A stretch of 34,663 bases of DNA. Origin: Myxococcales bacterium. Its GTDB lineage: Bacteria > Myxococcota_A > Polyangia > Polyangiales > Ga0077539. The notes under the pieces were generated by a model. That model had not been told where the DNA came from, did not search any database, and saw only the letters and a list, made by a program, of their open reading frames with translations. Below, piece by piece: positions 1-8,137 of the stretch (position 1 is its first letter; each line of letters begins with the position of its first letter). Position numbers and translations under genes: made by a program. Location of the stretch: assembly GCA_013298625.1 (NCBI GenBank), contig JAAFIF010000100.1, positions 1 through 34,663 on the forward strand, given 5' to 3'.

Positions 1-390
1 GTGATGTTCTCGGGAGACATGGGCGGATCGATGTTCGCCGAGGGGACGTGGCAGCTCGACCTCGCGCAGACGCCGCCGCGCTGGTCGTCGATCGCCACGC
101 AGGGCCCCGCGTGCACGCCGCGCCGCAACGGCGGCTTCGCGCTCGACCCCGACGGCCATCGCATGCTGCTCTGGGGCGGGACCAACGACGGCCGCACGTC
201 GGTCGCAGGGCTCTGGATGCTCTCGCTCGACCGCGGCCACGAGCGATGGAGCCGCGTCGATCCGCCGCCGAACGGACCGCGCATCCGCAGCTCGTCCATG
301 ATCGTGTACGACGCCGCGCGGCGGCGCTTCATCATGGGCTTCGGCAACGGCCCGCAGCCCTTCACCGACCTCTGGGCGCTCGAGCTGTGA
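1..390 (+). CDS. Kelch-like beta-propeller protein, C-terminal part (5' truncated by window)
   Basis: The frame is open from the first base, so the true start lies outside the window; the GTG at position 1 is probably an internal Val codon. The 129 visible residues contain kelch/galactose-oxidase-like blades: repeated aromatic-rich segments of the type LWMLSL and LWALEL, each preceded by glycine pairs (LLWGG, MGFGNG) and an Asp-rich turn (ALDPDGHR, VYDAARRR). Such propellers usually bind ligands or proteins outside the cytoplasm, but the signal region is not visible. The next gene begins 3 bp after the stop, which suggests co-transcription. The fold is fairly convincing; the substrate or partner is unknown. 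Confidence 0.7.
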   Translation: MMFSGDMGGSMFAEGTWQLDLAQTPPRWSSIATQGPACTPRRNGGFALDPDGHRMLLWGGTNDGRTSVAGLWMLSLDRGHERWSRVDPPPNGPRIRSSSMIVYDAARRRFIMGFGNGPQPFTDLWALEL

Positions 391-393
391 CCC

Positions 394-2703
394 ATGCGTG
401 AGCGGGTGCAGCAGGCGTTGTTCGGCCGAGACGAGCTGCTCTCGCTCGCGCGCGACGCCGTCTCTCGCTCGCCCATCGTCACCCTTCGAGGCCCTCCCGG
501 CGTGGGAAAATCCACCCTCTCCCGCGCCCTCGCCCGCTCGCTCGCCCCGCGCCGCGCCCTCTTCGTCGACGCCGCGCGCGCCGCAGACCGCGACGAGCTG
601 CGCGCCGCCATCGCCTCGCAGCTCTCGCTCGACCTGCGCATCAACGACCCGCGCGTCGCGATCGAGCGCGTCGCCGCTGCGCTCGACGAGGCCGGCGCGC
701 TCTTGGTGATCGACAACGTCGACCGCGCGCGCGAGCCCGTACGCGAGCTCGCCGCGGACGTGCGCGACTTCAGCGAGCGGTCCGCCGTGCTCCTGTGCGC
801 GTGGCGCTCGCTCGGGCTCGACGAAGAGCGCGTGATCGACGTCGCGCCGCTCGCGCCCGAGGCGGGGGCGCTGCTGCTTCGAGCGAGCCTCGATCGCCGA
901 GGATTTCTCGGGACCATCGACGACGAGCTCGCCTCGGCGATCCTCGCGCGCAGCAGCGGCGTCGCGCTGGCCATCGAGCTGTTCGCAGCCCGCCTCGCGA
1001 CGCTCGGCCCAGAGCCCGTGCGCCGCTCGCTCGAGCACCCCACGGGCTTCGACGCGCTCGACGCCACGCTCAGGGACGCGATCGACGCCCTGTGCGAGGG
1101 CGACCGACGCGCGCTCTCGTCGCTGAGCGCGGCGCGCGCCGAAATGGACGCGCACACGGCCCTCGCGCTGATCGACCGCCCAGACGCGCTCGCGTCGCTC
1201 GAGCGCCTCGTGAGCGCCTCGCTCGTGAGCGTCGAGGCGGTCGCCGAGCAGAGTCGATTTCGTGTGCTCGATATCATCCGGGACTTCGCCCAGCGGACGC
1301 TCGGAGATCCGCGAGAGGTCAGAGAGCGGCACGCGCGGGTGGTCGCGGCGATCGAGCGGCCGTCGGCCGATGAGGCGCGCTCGTGGGCGCGCGCGACGCA
1401 CGCGCGGGACGACCTGCTCGCGGCCTGGCGATGGGCCATCGACGCCACGCCAAGAGCCGATGCGTTGCTCGCGGCGCAGCTCGCGTTGGTGCTCGAGCCG
1501 CTGCTGCTCACGCGAGGCCCGCTCGAGCTGCACCGCACGGTGATGGCGCGCTCGCGACAGGCGCTCGAAGCAGAGAGCGCCGTCGATTCGTTGGCGCTTC
1601 GCGTGGAGCTCGACCTGGCGATCGCGAAGCTCGAGGCGATCCGAGGGCACTCGCGGGCGGCGCTCGGCCCGCTGCGCGCGGCGCTCGCGGGGGCCGAGCA
1701 GCTCGGCGACGCGCTTCGACTCGGCTGGACGCACGTGGTGCTGTGCTTCGCGCTGCGGCCGCTCGGCGCGTACGACGAGGCGCGGTCGCACGGCGAGAGG
1801 GCGCTGCGGATCGCGATCGAGCAGAGGGACGACCGGCTCGCGGCGCAGAGCGAGCAAGTGCTCGCGGCGGTCGAACTGGCGCTGGGCGAGGTCGAGCGCG
1901 CGCGCGAGGGGTTCGAGCGGTGCCTGGACTTCGCGCGTCGCGCGCGCTCGCCGCGGCTCGAAGCGATCGCGCACGGAAACCTCGCATACGCCCACCACCG
2001 CGCGGGCGCTCTCGAGCGGGCGACGCAGTGCCTCGATCGCGCGCAGCAGGGGTTCGAGGCGCGCGACGATCGGTTTCACCTCGCGCGGGTCGCGGTGCAG
2101 CGAGAGAGCGTCGCGATCGACGCGAGAGCGAGAGAGAGCGACGAGGCCCTGCGCGCGGCGCTCGACCGTGTGGTGGCGCTCGACGACCTCGAAGGAGAGC
2201 TCGAGGCGCGCGAGGCGCTGGCGATCTTCGCGCGGCAGCGCGGGGACGAAGGGCTCTTCGAAGAGCGTGCGCGGGCGCTCGCCGCGTGCGCGCGGTACTC
2301 GGACAACGTGGCGTGGCCCGAGCGCGTCGCGAGGCTCGCGGCCCCGATGCGCGAGCAGCAAGCGAGCTCGAGCGCGCCCACGCTGGCGCTGAGCCGCAAG
2401 GGAGAGCGCGTGGTGCTGCGCGAGATCGAGCTGGATTTCTCCAGACGGGGACCGCTCAAGCGAGTGCTGCTCGCGCTCGTCGCCGCGCACGCTCGCGGGC
2501 CGGGCTCGGCGCTGAGCGCCGCGGAGGTGCAAGCCGCGGGGTGGCCGGGCGAGCGAATGCTCCCAGAGTCCGCGGCGGCGCGTGTGTACATGGCGATCCG
2601 TCGGCTGCGGGGGTTGGGGCTCGACGCGCTGATCCTGACGTCGGACGAGGGGTACTCGATCGATCCGCGCGCGCAGGTGCGCTGGCTCGACGGTGAATGT
2701 TAG
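394..2703 (+). CDS. AfsR/MalT-like NTPase-TPR regulator with C-terminal winged helix
   Basis: This 769-residue protein starts with a STAND/NB-ARC-type P-loop: Walker A GPPGVGKST at residues 33-41 and a Walker B-like strand LLVIDNVD at about 103-110. The middle (about 330-640) is Ala/Arg/Glu-rich and helical, with TPR-like spacing (for example ALGPLRAALAGAEQLGD and ARSHGERALRIAIE). The last ~100 residues resemble an OmpR/PhoB-type winged helix: a short beta-hairpin (ERVVLREIELDFS), helices, then ARVYMAIRRLRGLGLDALI and a C-terminal wing with GYSIDP. AfsR/SARP proteins normally have this domain at the N-terminus, so the order is reversed here. Probable role: nucleotide-switched transcription activator with an unknown inducer. 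The ATG lies 3 bp after the preceding stop. Domain identity is inferred from motifs only. Confidence 0.75.
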   Translation: MRERVQQALFGRDELLSLARDAVSRSPIVTLRGPPGVGKSTLSRALARSLAPRRALFVDAARAADRDELRAAIASQLSLDLRINDPRVAIERVAAALDEAGALLVIDNVDRAREPVRELAADVRDFSERSAVLLCAWRSLGLDEERVIDVAPLAPEAGALLLRASLDRRGFLGTIDDELASAILARSSGVALAIELFAARLATLGPEPVRRSLEHPTGFDALDATLRDAIDALCEGDRRALSSLSAARAEMDAHTALALIDRPDALASLERLVSASLVSVEAVAEQSRFRVLDIIRDFAQRTLGDPREVRERHARVVAAIERPSADEARSWARATHARDDLLAAWRWAIDATPRADALLAAQLALVLEPLLLTRGPLELHRTVMARSRQALEAESAVDSLALRVELDLAIAKLEAIRGHSRAALGPLRAALAGAEQLGDALRLGWTHVVLCFALRPLGAYDEARSHGERALRIAIEQRDDRLAAQSEQVLAAVELALGEVERAREGFERCLDFARRARSPRLEAIAHGNLAYAHHRAGALERATQCLDRAQQGFEARDDRFHLARVAVQRESVAIDARARESDEALRAALDRVVALDDLEGELEAREALAIFARQRGDEGLFEERARALAACARYSDNVAWPERVARLAAPMREQQASSSAPTLALSRKGERVVLREIELDFSRRGPLKRVLLALVAAHARGPGSALSAAEVQAAGWPGERMLPESAAARVYMAIRRLRGLGLDALILTSDEGYSIDPRAQVRWLDGEC

Positions 2704-2750
2704 CCGATGTGAGGCGATCGCTCGCGCGCGGCGCGCTACGCGTTTGTCCC

Positions 2751-4364
2751 ATGAAACACAGGATGAATCTCACGCTGCCGCTCGCGCTCTTCGCTCTGTG
2801 CGCGTGCGGTCCGATGGTGTCTCCGAGCGTCGACGGGTCGAGCGACGCAGCCAGCGAAGCGGGCAGCGACGCAGCCAGCGAGGCCGGCGCGCAGCCGGGC
2901 GCGGTGCGATGGACGCCGTGCACGCTGCACGAGGACGGGACGGGAGCGCCTGCGCAGTGCGGTGTGATGCAGGTCCCGCTCGACGCGACGCGGCCCGACG
3001 GCCCGACGATCGAGTACTACTTCAAGCGATTTCGACCAGAGGGAGGGCGCGGTCTGCGCGCGCTGTGGATGCTGCAAGGGGGCCCTGGCGCGTCGGGGCA
3101 CGTGTTCGAGGGGCTCTCGGAAGCGCTCGCGACGCGCTTCACCGACGTCGATTACTACATGCCCGACCATCGCGGGACAGGGCGCTCGACGCGCATCGGC
3201 TGCCCGATGCAAGAGGCCGACGGCAGCGAGGGCGGCCCTGCGATCACCGACGGCGAGTGGCCCGCGTGCATCGCGAGCGTGCAGTCCGAGTGGGGGACGA
3301 GGCTGGGTGCGTTCAACACGACCAACGCAGCCAACGATTTGGGCGTGGCGATCGAGGCGACGCGCGCGCAAGGACAGCCCGTGTTCGTCCTGGGAATCTC
3401 CTACGGAACGTACCTCGCCCATCGATTCTTGCAGCTGTTTCCGAGGAGGGTCGACGGCGTGGTGATGGACTCGATCGCGCCGCAGGGGCTGAGCTTGTTT
3501 CGACAGGACGAAGACAGCAACGAAGCCGCGCGGGACTTCTTCGCGTACTGCGGGCGCGACGCGTTTTGCCGCGAGAAGCTCGGCGCGGACCCTTGGGCGA
3601 CGGCCAGCGACGTGTTTCGGCGCTTGAAGACCGGGCATTGCGCGGCGATCGCCGTTCCAGAAATCCCTACGTACGTGCTGATGCGTCGCGCGATGGCGGG
3701 GCTGATGATGGACCCCGGGCTGCGCGCGTACGTCGCGCCGATCGTGCATCGCCTCGATCGCTGCGACGCGCGGGACATCACGGCGCTGCGGGTGCTCGTG
3801 AGGCAGCTCACGCAAGAGCAGCCCTTCGGCGCAGAGCAGCGCCTGTGGGGGTGGGTCTTGATGAACAACATCGCGCACTCGGAGTTCAACGAGTCTCCGC
3901 CGCCCAGCGCGGCGCTGCTCGAGTCGATCCGTGAAGGAGCGGTCGCCTCGCGGGACATCACAGCGGTGCTGGGGGTCAACCTCGGGCGCTGGCCCGTGTA
4001 CACGCCGGACGCGTACGCGACGCAGTGGGCCGTGACGAGCACGCCGATGTTGATGCTGCAGGGAGGGCTCGACCCGGCGACGCTCTTGCGCAAGGCTCGC
4101 GAGACGAGGACGCACTTCACAGGGCAGAATCAGCACTGGGTGGAGTTTGCGACGGCGTCGCACACGACGTTGAGCTCGACGCCGTTCGTCGACGAGATCG
4201 GCGAGCGGCGCTCGTGCGCGACGCGGCTGCTGATGCGGTTCATCGAGGGGCCGACGCAGCCGCTCGACACGGGGTGCGTGGCGCGCGTCGAGGGGCCGGA
4301 GTTTCGGCTCGAGCGACCGGACATCAACCGGGCGCTCTTTGGTTCGGCGAGCGCGTGGGAGTGA
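2751..4364 (+). CDS. Secreted S33-family alpha/beta-hydrolase lipoprotein (TAP-like peptidase)
   Basis: I chose the ATG at 2751 because it gives a lipoprotein signal peptide: basic start MKHR, hydrophobic LTLPLALFAL and a lipobox ending at Cys19. An earlier in-frame ATG at 2697 would overlap the upstream gene and spoil the signal. After an Asp/Ser/Ala linker with a repeated SDAASEAG, the catalytic domain has the oxyanion motif GGPGASG (about 110-116), the nucleophile elbow GISYGTY with Ser217, a late Asp in QGGLDPAT and a late His in ASHTT, the full triad of peptidase S33 (tripeptidyl aminopeptidase/proline iminopeptidase type). At 537 residues it fits the long secreted TAP-like branch, which removes N-terminal residues from peptides. 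Probably anchored in the cell envelope. It converges with the LysR gene with a 1 bp gap. Confidence 0.85.
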   Translation: MKHRMNLTLPLALFALCACGPMVSPSVDGSSDAASEAGSDAASEAGAQPGAVRWTPCTLHEDGTGAPAQCGVMQVPLDATRPDGPTIEYYFKRFRPEGGRGLRALWMLQGGPGASGHVFEGLSEALATRFTDVDYYMPDHRGTGRSTRIGCPMQEADGSEGGPAITDGEWPACIASVQSEWGTRLGAFNTTNAANDLGVAIEATRAQGQPVFVLGISYGTYLAHRFLQLFPRRVDGVVMDSIAPQGLSLFRQDEDSNEAARDFFAYCGRDAFCREKLGADPWATASDVFRRLKTGHCAAIAVPEIPTYVLMRRAMAGLMMDPGLRAYVAPIVHRLDRCDARDITALRVLVRQLTQEQPFGAEQRLWGWVLMNNIAHSEFNESPPPSAALLESIREGAVASRDITAVLGVNLGRWPVYTPDAYATQWAVTSTPMLMLQGGLDPATLLRKARETRTHFTGQNQHWVEFATASHTTLSSTPFVDEIGERRSCATRLLMRFIEGPTQPLDTGCVARVEGPEFRLERPDINRALFGSASAWE

Positions 4365-4365
4365 C

Positions 4366-5229
4366 TCACGCGAGCGAGCGAACGTGCGCTTCCATGTGGT
4401 CCATGAAGGCGCGGACGCGGCTGGTCGAGCGCAGCTCGTTGAGGGTGAGCAGCCACAGGTCGCGGGAGTAGCTCGGGTCGACGGGGGCGATGCGCACGAG
4501 CGACGGGTCGCGCTCGCCGTCGATGGTCGAGAGAAAATGCGCTCCGAGGCCGGCGGCGACGACGTCGTAGACAGAGTCCGAGCTCACGTCGATGCGGACC
4601 GAGACGCGCGCGCCGGGGGCGTTGCGCGCGAGCCACTCGTCGAGCCATCGCATCCCGAGGCGCGGGTCCCAGTTCACCCACGGAAACGCGCTGAGCGGCG
4701 CACCCTCGCCCACTCGTTCGACCAGTGATTTTGCTGCATACACAGCGAACTCGACGCGCCCCACCTTGCGGCCCACGAGCTGCTCTGGCGGCGTGTTGGT
4801 CATGCGCAGCGCGACGTCGGCCTCGCGTCGCGAGAGCGAGAGTTCGGCGTCTTGCGTCGAGAGCGAGAACTCGACCTTGGGATAGCGCTCGATGAACGAC
4901 GAGAACCCGCGGTGATACCGCCGCAAGAGCATGGCGAGCGTGGTGACGCGCAAGACCCCTTCGAGCTGAGCGTCTTCTCCGAGGACCCTCGCTTCGAGCG
5001 AGTGCAGCTCTGCTTCGACGCGCTCGGCGCTCTCGACGACGGCGCGACCGGCGTGCGTCGTGACGTAGCCATCGGGTGTCTGGTCGAACAACCGCGCGCC
5101 CATCGCGTGCTCGATCGTGCGCAGCCTTCGGCCGACGGTGGTGTGCGTCGCGCCGAGCTTCTCTGCGGCGCGGCTGAGCGTTCGCTCGCGAGCGACGGCG
5201 AGCACGTAGCGGAGGTCGTCCCAGTCCAC
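4366..5229 (-). CDS. LysR-family transcriptional regulator
   Basis: The N-terminus DWDDLRYVLAVARERTLSRAAEKLG is a classic LysR winged helix-turn-helix, followed by TTVGRRLRTIEHAMGARLFDQ. The rest is the two-lobed periplasmic-binding-protein-like effector domain (LRVTTLAMLL near residue 90; ADVALRMTN near 135). I chose the GTG at 5229 because family members commonly begin M-DWDDLRY; a TTG at 5247 would add six residues and lie inside the operator-like dyad. Length is then 287, normal for the family. The gene is divergent from the oxidoreductase at 5305, so that enzyme is its likely target, together with its own promoter. The effector is unknown. Confidence 0.92.
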   Translation of the reverse strand: MDWDDLRYVLAVARERTLSRAAEKLGATHTTVGRRLRTIEHAMGARLFDQTPDGYVTTHAGRAVVESAERVEAELHSLEARVLGEDAQLEGVLRVTTLAMLLRRYHRGFSSFIERYPKVEFSLSTQDAELSLSRREADVALRMTNTPPEQLVGRKVGRVEFAVYAAKSLVERVGEGAPLSAFPWVNWDPRLGMRWLDEWLARNAPGARVSVRIDVSSDSVYDVVAAGLGAHFLSTIDGERDPSLVRIAPVDPSYSRDLWLLTLNELRSTSRVRAFMDHMEAHVRSLA

Positions 5230-5230
5230 G

Positions 5231-5260
5231 TGTGCATGGTTGCACAAGCGCTGTGCGCAA
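5231..5260. promoter_or_regulatory. Overlapping dyads in the LysR/oxidoreductase divergent region (likely operator)
   Basis: TGTGCA (5231-5236), a 4 bp spacer and TGCACA (5241-5246) form a perfect inverted repeat. The second arm pairs again with TGTGCGCAA (5252-5260), so three related half-sites lie in 30 bp. LysR regulators usually bind interrupted dyads between their own gene and a divergent target, which is the situation here. The site begins right next to the chosen LysR start, consistent with autorepression. Function is inferred. Confidence 0.6.
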
Positions 5261-5304
5261 TCGATCGTCGACCGCGCGCGAGGGCGGCATCAACGTTGGC
5301 GGCG

Positions 5305-6279
5305 ATGATGAAAGCGATCGTTCAGGACAGGTATGGCGCTCCGGACGTGCTCGCGCTGCGCGAGGTCGAACGACCGTCGGTCGGGCCGAGAGACGTGCTG
5401 ATCGAAGTGCGCGCGAGCGCGGTGAACTCGGGGGACGCGCGGCTGAGGGCGATGCGAGTTCCGGGCGGGATGGCGTTGTTTGCGCGGCTGGCGTTTGGGT
5501 TGTTCGCGCCGCGCAGGCCGACGTTGGGCGCCGAGCTCTCGGGCGTGGTGCGCGAGGTGGGCTCGGCGGTGACGCGCTGGCGAGCGGGCGACGAGGTGTT
5601 TGCGCTGAGCGGGATGCGAATGGGCGCGCACGCAGAGTTCTGCGTGTTGCCCGAGGATGGGTGCATCGCGCGCAAGCCCGCGGGGCTTCCCTTCGCGGAC
5701 GCGGCGGCGTTGGCGTTCGGCGGGACGACGGCGCTGGATTTCTTCAGGCGAGCGAAGCTTGCAAAGGGCGAAGAGCTCTTGGTCTACGGCGCCTCGGGCG
5801 CGGTCGGAACAGCGGCCATCCAGCTCGCCCACCACGCCGGCGCGCGCGTGACCGCGGTGTGCTCTGCGGGCAACGCGGCGCTCGTGCGCGAGCTCGGCGC
5901 AGATCGCGTGATCGACTACAGGGCCGAGGACTTTACGAAGAGCGACGCGCGCTACGACGTGGTGATGGAGACGGTGGGCGCGCTTTCGTTTCGGCAGTGC
6001 GAGCGCGTGCTTCGTCCGCGGGGCAGGCTGCTGTTGGTGAGCGCGAGCATGGGTCAGATGTTGAGCGCGCCGTGGTTCAACGCGACGACGGACAAGCGCG
6101 TGATCGCGGGCCCGGTGACCGAGCGGGTCGAGGACGTCGAGGCGCTGGCGCACAAGGTCGCCGCGGGGACGTATCGCGCGGTGATCGACCGGCGGTACAC
6201 GCTCGAGCAGATCGCAGAGGCGCACACGTACGTGGACACCGGGCGCAAGAAGGGCAGCGTGGTGGTGACGATCGGGTGA
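5305..6279 (+). CDS. NAD(P)H-dependent medium-chain dehydrogenase/quinone-oxidoreductase family protein
   Basis: The 324-residue protein has the zinc-free MDR layout: GroES-like domain at the N-terminus (MKAIVQDRYGAPDVLALREVE; VLIEVRASAVNSGDARLR; LGAELSGVVREVGSAVTRWRAGDEVFAL), then a Rossmann domain with the nucleotide motif VYGASGAVGTAAIQLA and the downstream strand GADRVIDYRAEDF. The Cys/His/Glu ligands of zinc alcohol dehydrogenases are absent, so a quinone or enone reductase activity with NADPH is most likely, acting in the cytoplasm. The MMKAIV start at 5305 matches the family; a second ATG follows at 5308. It is divergent from the LysR gene across a 75 bp region with dyads and is probably controlled by it. 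The substrate cannot be told. Confidence 0.88.
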   Translation: MMKAIVQDRYGAPDVLALREVERPSVGPRDVLIEVRASAVNSGDARLRAMRVPGGMALFARLAFGLFAPRRPTLGAELSGVVREVGSAVTRWRAGDEVFALSGMRMGAHAEFCVLPEDGCIARKPAGLPFADAAALAFGGTTALDFFRRAKLAKGEELLVYGASGAVGTAAIQLAHHAGARVTAVCSAGNAALVRELGADRVIDYRAEDFTKSDARYDVVMETVGALSFRQCERVLRPRGRLLLVSASMGQMLSAPWFNATTDKRVIAGPVTERVEDVEALAHKVAAGTYRAVIDRRYTLEQIAEAHTYVDTGRKKGSVVVTIG

Positions 6280-6334
6280 GCGGGGCGGCGGGGGAGCAGC
6301 GGGCGGGAGCAGCGGGGACGGCGGACGGGGCTGC

Positions 6335-6376
6335 GGGGACGGTGTTCAATAGTTCACGAGTCCGGGATAACCCCGC
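6335..6376 (+). repeat. Intergenic repeat, copy A
   Basis: A ~42 bp unit starts GGGGACGGTGTTCAATAG and ends with GGATAACCCCGC. It recurs in the same orientation at 6455 and inverted at 6540-6585, with only a few differences. It lies 55 bp after the oxidoreductase stop in a G-rich stretch. It looks like a dispersed REP-type element; a link to a REP-associated transposase elsewhere is inference. Confidence 0.8.
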
Positions 6377-6454
6377 AAGATCACTAACGCCAAAGTCAAC
6401 CACGGCGCGACCGACAGCGGCGGCAGACGCGGCGGCTGCAGGGAGACAGGCGCA

Positions 6455-6585
6455 GGGACGGTGTTCAATAGTTCACGAGTCCCCGATAACCCCGCGAAAC
6501 GCCGCTGTACGAGCCCCGTTCCCGCGGTGCAGAGAGGGATTTCGCGGGGTTATCCGGGTCTCGTGAACTATTGAACACCGTCCCC
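6455..6585. repeat. Long inverted repeat made of repeat copies B and C
   Basis: Copy B (6455-6499, forward) and copy C (6540-6585, reverse) are ~45 bp arms that differ at two internal positions, with a 40 nt loop. As RNA or single-stranded DNA this would form a very stable hairpin. It occupies most of the 356 bp gene-free stretch 6280-6635, so it could act as a transcription barrier, a REP/MITE-like mobile unit or a structured transcript. No coding frame in it is convincing. Confidence 0.85.
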
Positions 6586-6621
6586 GTTCACCACCGTCCC
6601 CGTTCACCATCCCCGTTCACC
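6582..6621 (+). repeat. Three short tandem copies of CCCCGTTCACC
   Basis: CCCCGTTCACC begins at 6582, 6598 and 6611. The first copy overlaps the outer end of repeat C, so the small array looks like slippage products from the end of that element, just 15 bp before the next start codon. Confidence 0.55.
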
Positions 6622-6635
6622 GACCGTCCGCACCG

Positions 6636-7529
6636 ATGCTCCGCTGGCCCGAAACCCTCGACCTCGCGGCCCTCGCCGCCCGAGTGTGCACCCCCGAGCG
6701 CGCCCAACTTACCCGCGCGCGCGAGGCGCTCGCTGGAATCGTCGCCCCGCGCGAGGCGCTCGAATGCGCCGTGGCCAACGGGCTCTGCCCCGTCGACTGG
6801 ATCGACTCCGACGCCCGCGCGTTCGGCGGAAAGCTCTTCTCTCCTCGCCGCGTCCCTCACTCGGTCGACACCGTCCTCGCGCTCGTCAGCGACGTCGCCG
6901 GCGTCACCACTGCAGAGACCCTCGCGCGCGAAGCGGTCGTGCGCGCAGCCGCTTGGAGCCCCCTCATCCGCACCAACAACCCCGTATACTGGAAGCAGTC
7001 CCGCGGCGACCGACGCCCCCTCGGCGTTCGCAGCAACGGGCGCCCCCCGCTTCCCACGATGCTCCCGCTCTTCGCCGTGGGACAAACGCGCACCGACGTG
7101 TGGCAGCGCGCGATCGACGCGATCGAGACGCCCGCGCCAGCGCAGCCGAGGCTCGGCCTGTTCGCACGATTCACGCGCGCGCTGCTCGGCACATCGCAAG
7201 CGCAACGCACGCAGCTCGGGGATCGCTTCGCCGCGTGGGGACTCGCCTTCTCGCGCTGCGCGACCAACCTCGCGCTGCGGCAGGCGATCGAAGACCATCA
7301 GCGCGCGTGGGCGCACGCCGCGTTCGCCAACGCCGGCCTGCGCATCGTCGATGTGCTCGAGAAGAACGACCGCCGCGGCCTCGTCGAAGGCCTGCTCGAG
7401 CGGCCCCTCGCGTCGCTGCCCAACTTCTTCGAACCCCTCGCGCAGCTCTGGTGGACCGGCTACGCGCTCGATCACATGGACCTCGCGTCGATCCATCTGC
7501 ACCTGCCGAGCGTCGAGCCGCTGCGCTGA
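6636..7529 (+). CDS. Hypothetical protein, 297 residues
   Basis: I do not recognise this protein. It begins MLRWPETLDLAALAARVC and is soluble-looking, without signal peptide or membrane segment. It is rich in Ala, Arg and Leu and mostly helical by composition, with Trp/aromatic clusters in the second half (HQRAWAHAAF, LWWTGYALDHMD). This frame was preferred over the long open frames on both strands here because its composition is normal for a globular protein, whereas the others are Arg/Ser/Pro-rich. The start at 6636 has no obvious Shine-Dalgarno sequence. It stands alone between the repeat element and the tRNA gene, and context gives no hint of function. Confidence 0.6.
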   Translation: MLRWPETLDLAALAARVCTPERAQLTRAREALAGIVAPREALECAVANGLCPVDWIDSDARAFGGKLFSPRRVPHSVDTVLALVSDVAGVTTAETLAREAVVRAAAWSPLIRTNNPVYWKQSRGDRRPLGVRSNGRPPLPTMLPLFAVGQTRTDVWQRAIDAIETPAPAQPRLGLFARFTRALLGTSQAQRTQLGDRFAAWGLAFSRCATNLALRQAIEDHQRAWAHAAFANAGLRIVDVLEKNDRRGLVEGLLERPLASLPNFFEPLAQLWWTGYALDHMDLASIHLHLPSVEPLR

Positions 7530-7645
7530 TCGAGCGCGCCCGTCGTCGCGGCACGCAGCATCGCTCGAGGCGATCCACGGTCCCAACGACGAGATCCCCT
7601 GCCTCGGTTTCCCGCTGCAGAGGATCGTCGCTCTCGTTGAACAAT

Positions 7646-7661
7646 CACCCTCCCCAGGGTG
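7646..7661 (-). terminator. Possible rho-independent terminator of tRNA-Leu transcript
   Basis: On the - strand, CACCCT-GGGG-AGGGTG is followed by ATTGTT, a six-pair stem with a modest T-rich tail, 52 bp beyond the tRNA 3' end. A second small hairpin with a TTCG tetraloop lies between it and the tRNA (7675-7690). The T-tract is weak, so confidence is limited. Confidence 0.4.
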
Positions 7662-7712
7662 GCTGACGGTCGATCCGAGCCGAAGCTCAGTCGTCCGTCA
7701 TCCTTGTGTCAG

Positions 7713-7799
7713 TGGTGCGAGCGAAAGGACTTGAACCTTCACGAGTGTGACCTCGCTGGAACCTGAATCCAGTGCGTCTGCCAATTCCGCCACGCTCGC
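7713..7799 (-). tRNA. tRNA-Leu (anticodon CAG)
   Basis: The - strand folds as a class II tRNA. The acceptor GCGAGCG pairs with CGCUCGC, followed by discriminator A and an encoded CCA (7713-7715). The D-arm has GGCGGAAUUGGCAGACGC, typical of leucine tRNAs. The anticodon stem CUGGA/UCCAG encloses the loop UUCAGGU, giving anticodon CAG. There is a long variable arm, and the T-loop is GGUUCAAGUCC. Total length is 87 nt with CCA. It would read CUG codons, the main Leu codon in GC-rich genomes. Confidence 0.96.
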
Positions 7800-7813
7800 G
7801 TCGAGAGGGCGCG

Positions 7814-7842
7814 CTTGTATGTCGAGCGATCGCCGACGTCAA
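7814..7842 (-). promoter_or_regulatory. Sigma-70-type promoter of tRNA-Leu
   Basis: On the - strand, TTGACG (-35, 7837-7842) and TACAAG (-10, 7814-7819) are separated by exactly 17 bp. The expected transcription start is about 8 bp before the tRNA 5' end at 7799, as usual for a tRNA gene. The -35 is near consensus; the -10 matches at about four of six positions. Confidence 0.7.
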
Positions 7843-7930
7843 GCATTTGTTTTCGACGACGTTCACATCTGACGCGGCTGGACGCGAACCCTGGTGCGCA
7901 CTCGGCGCCGCTTCGAGCCCCGCCCGCTGA

Positions 7931-7942
7931 GTACCGCGGTAC
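7931..7942. promoter_or_regulatory. Perfect 12 bp palindrome GTACCGCGGTAC
   Basis: The palindrome is at 7931-7942 in the ~295 bp gene-free stretch between the tRNA promoter (7842) and the small gene at 8138. It could be an operator for that gene, but nothing else supports this. I see no open frame or RNA gene in the rest of 7843-8137. Confidence 0.3.
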
Positions 7943-8137
7943 GCACCACACGTTGATGGATTCACTTCGTCAGCGATTCGAGCGGTGAACACAGCGTCCG
8001 TCTCGCTGGCACGCGGGGTGCTGAGTGCATCGACGTGTTCGTCGTCGTGACGCGCACCGAGCGGACGATCCTTCGAAGCAACGAAGACCCAACGCCGGCG
8101 CGAGCGCGAGGACGGAGTCCTCTGGAGGAATCACAAG

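Noticed and set aside
6588..7586. Alternative - strand gene opposite the hypothetical protein at 6636
   Set aside because: It is Arg/Glu/Gly-rich and unstructured-looking; the + strand product is more protein-like, though neither is certain.
7713..7799. tRNA-Leu as integration site of a genomic island
   Set aside because: No integrase and no duplicated tRNA 3' end seen in the window.
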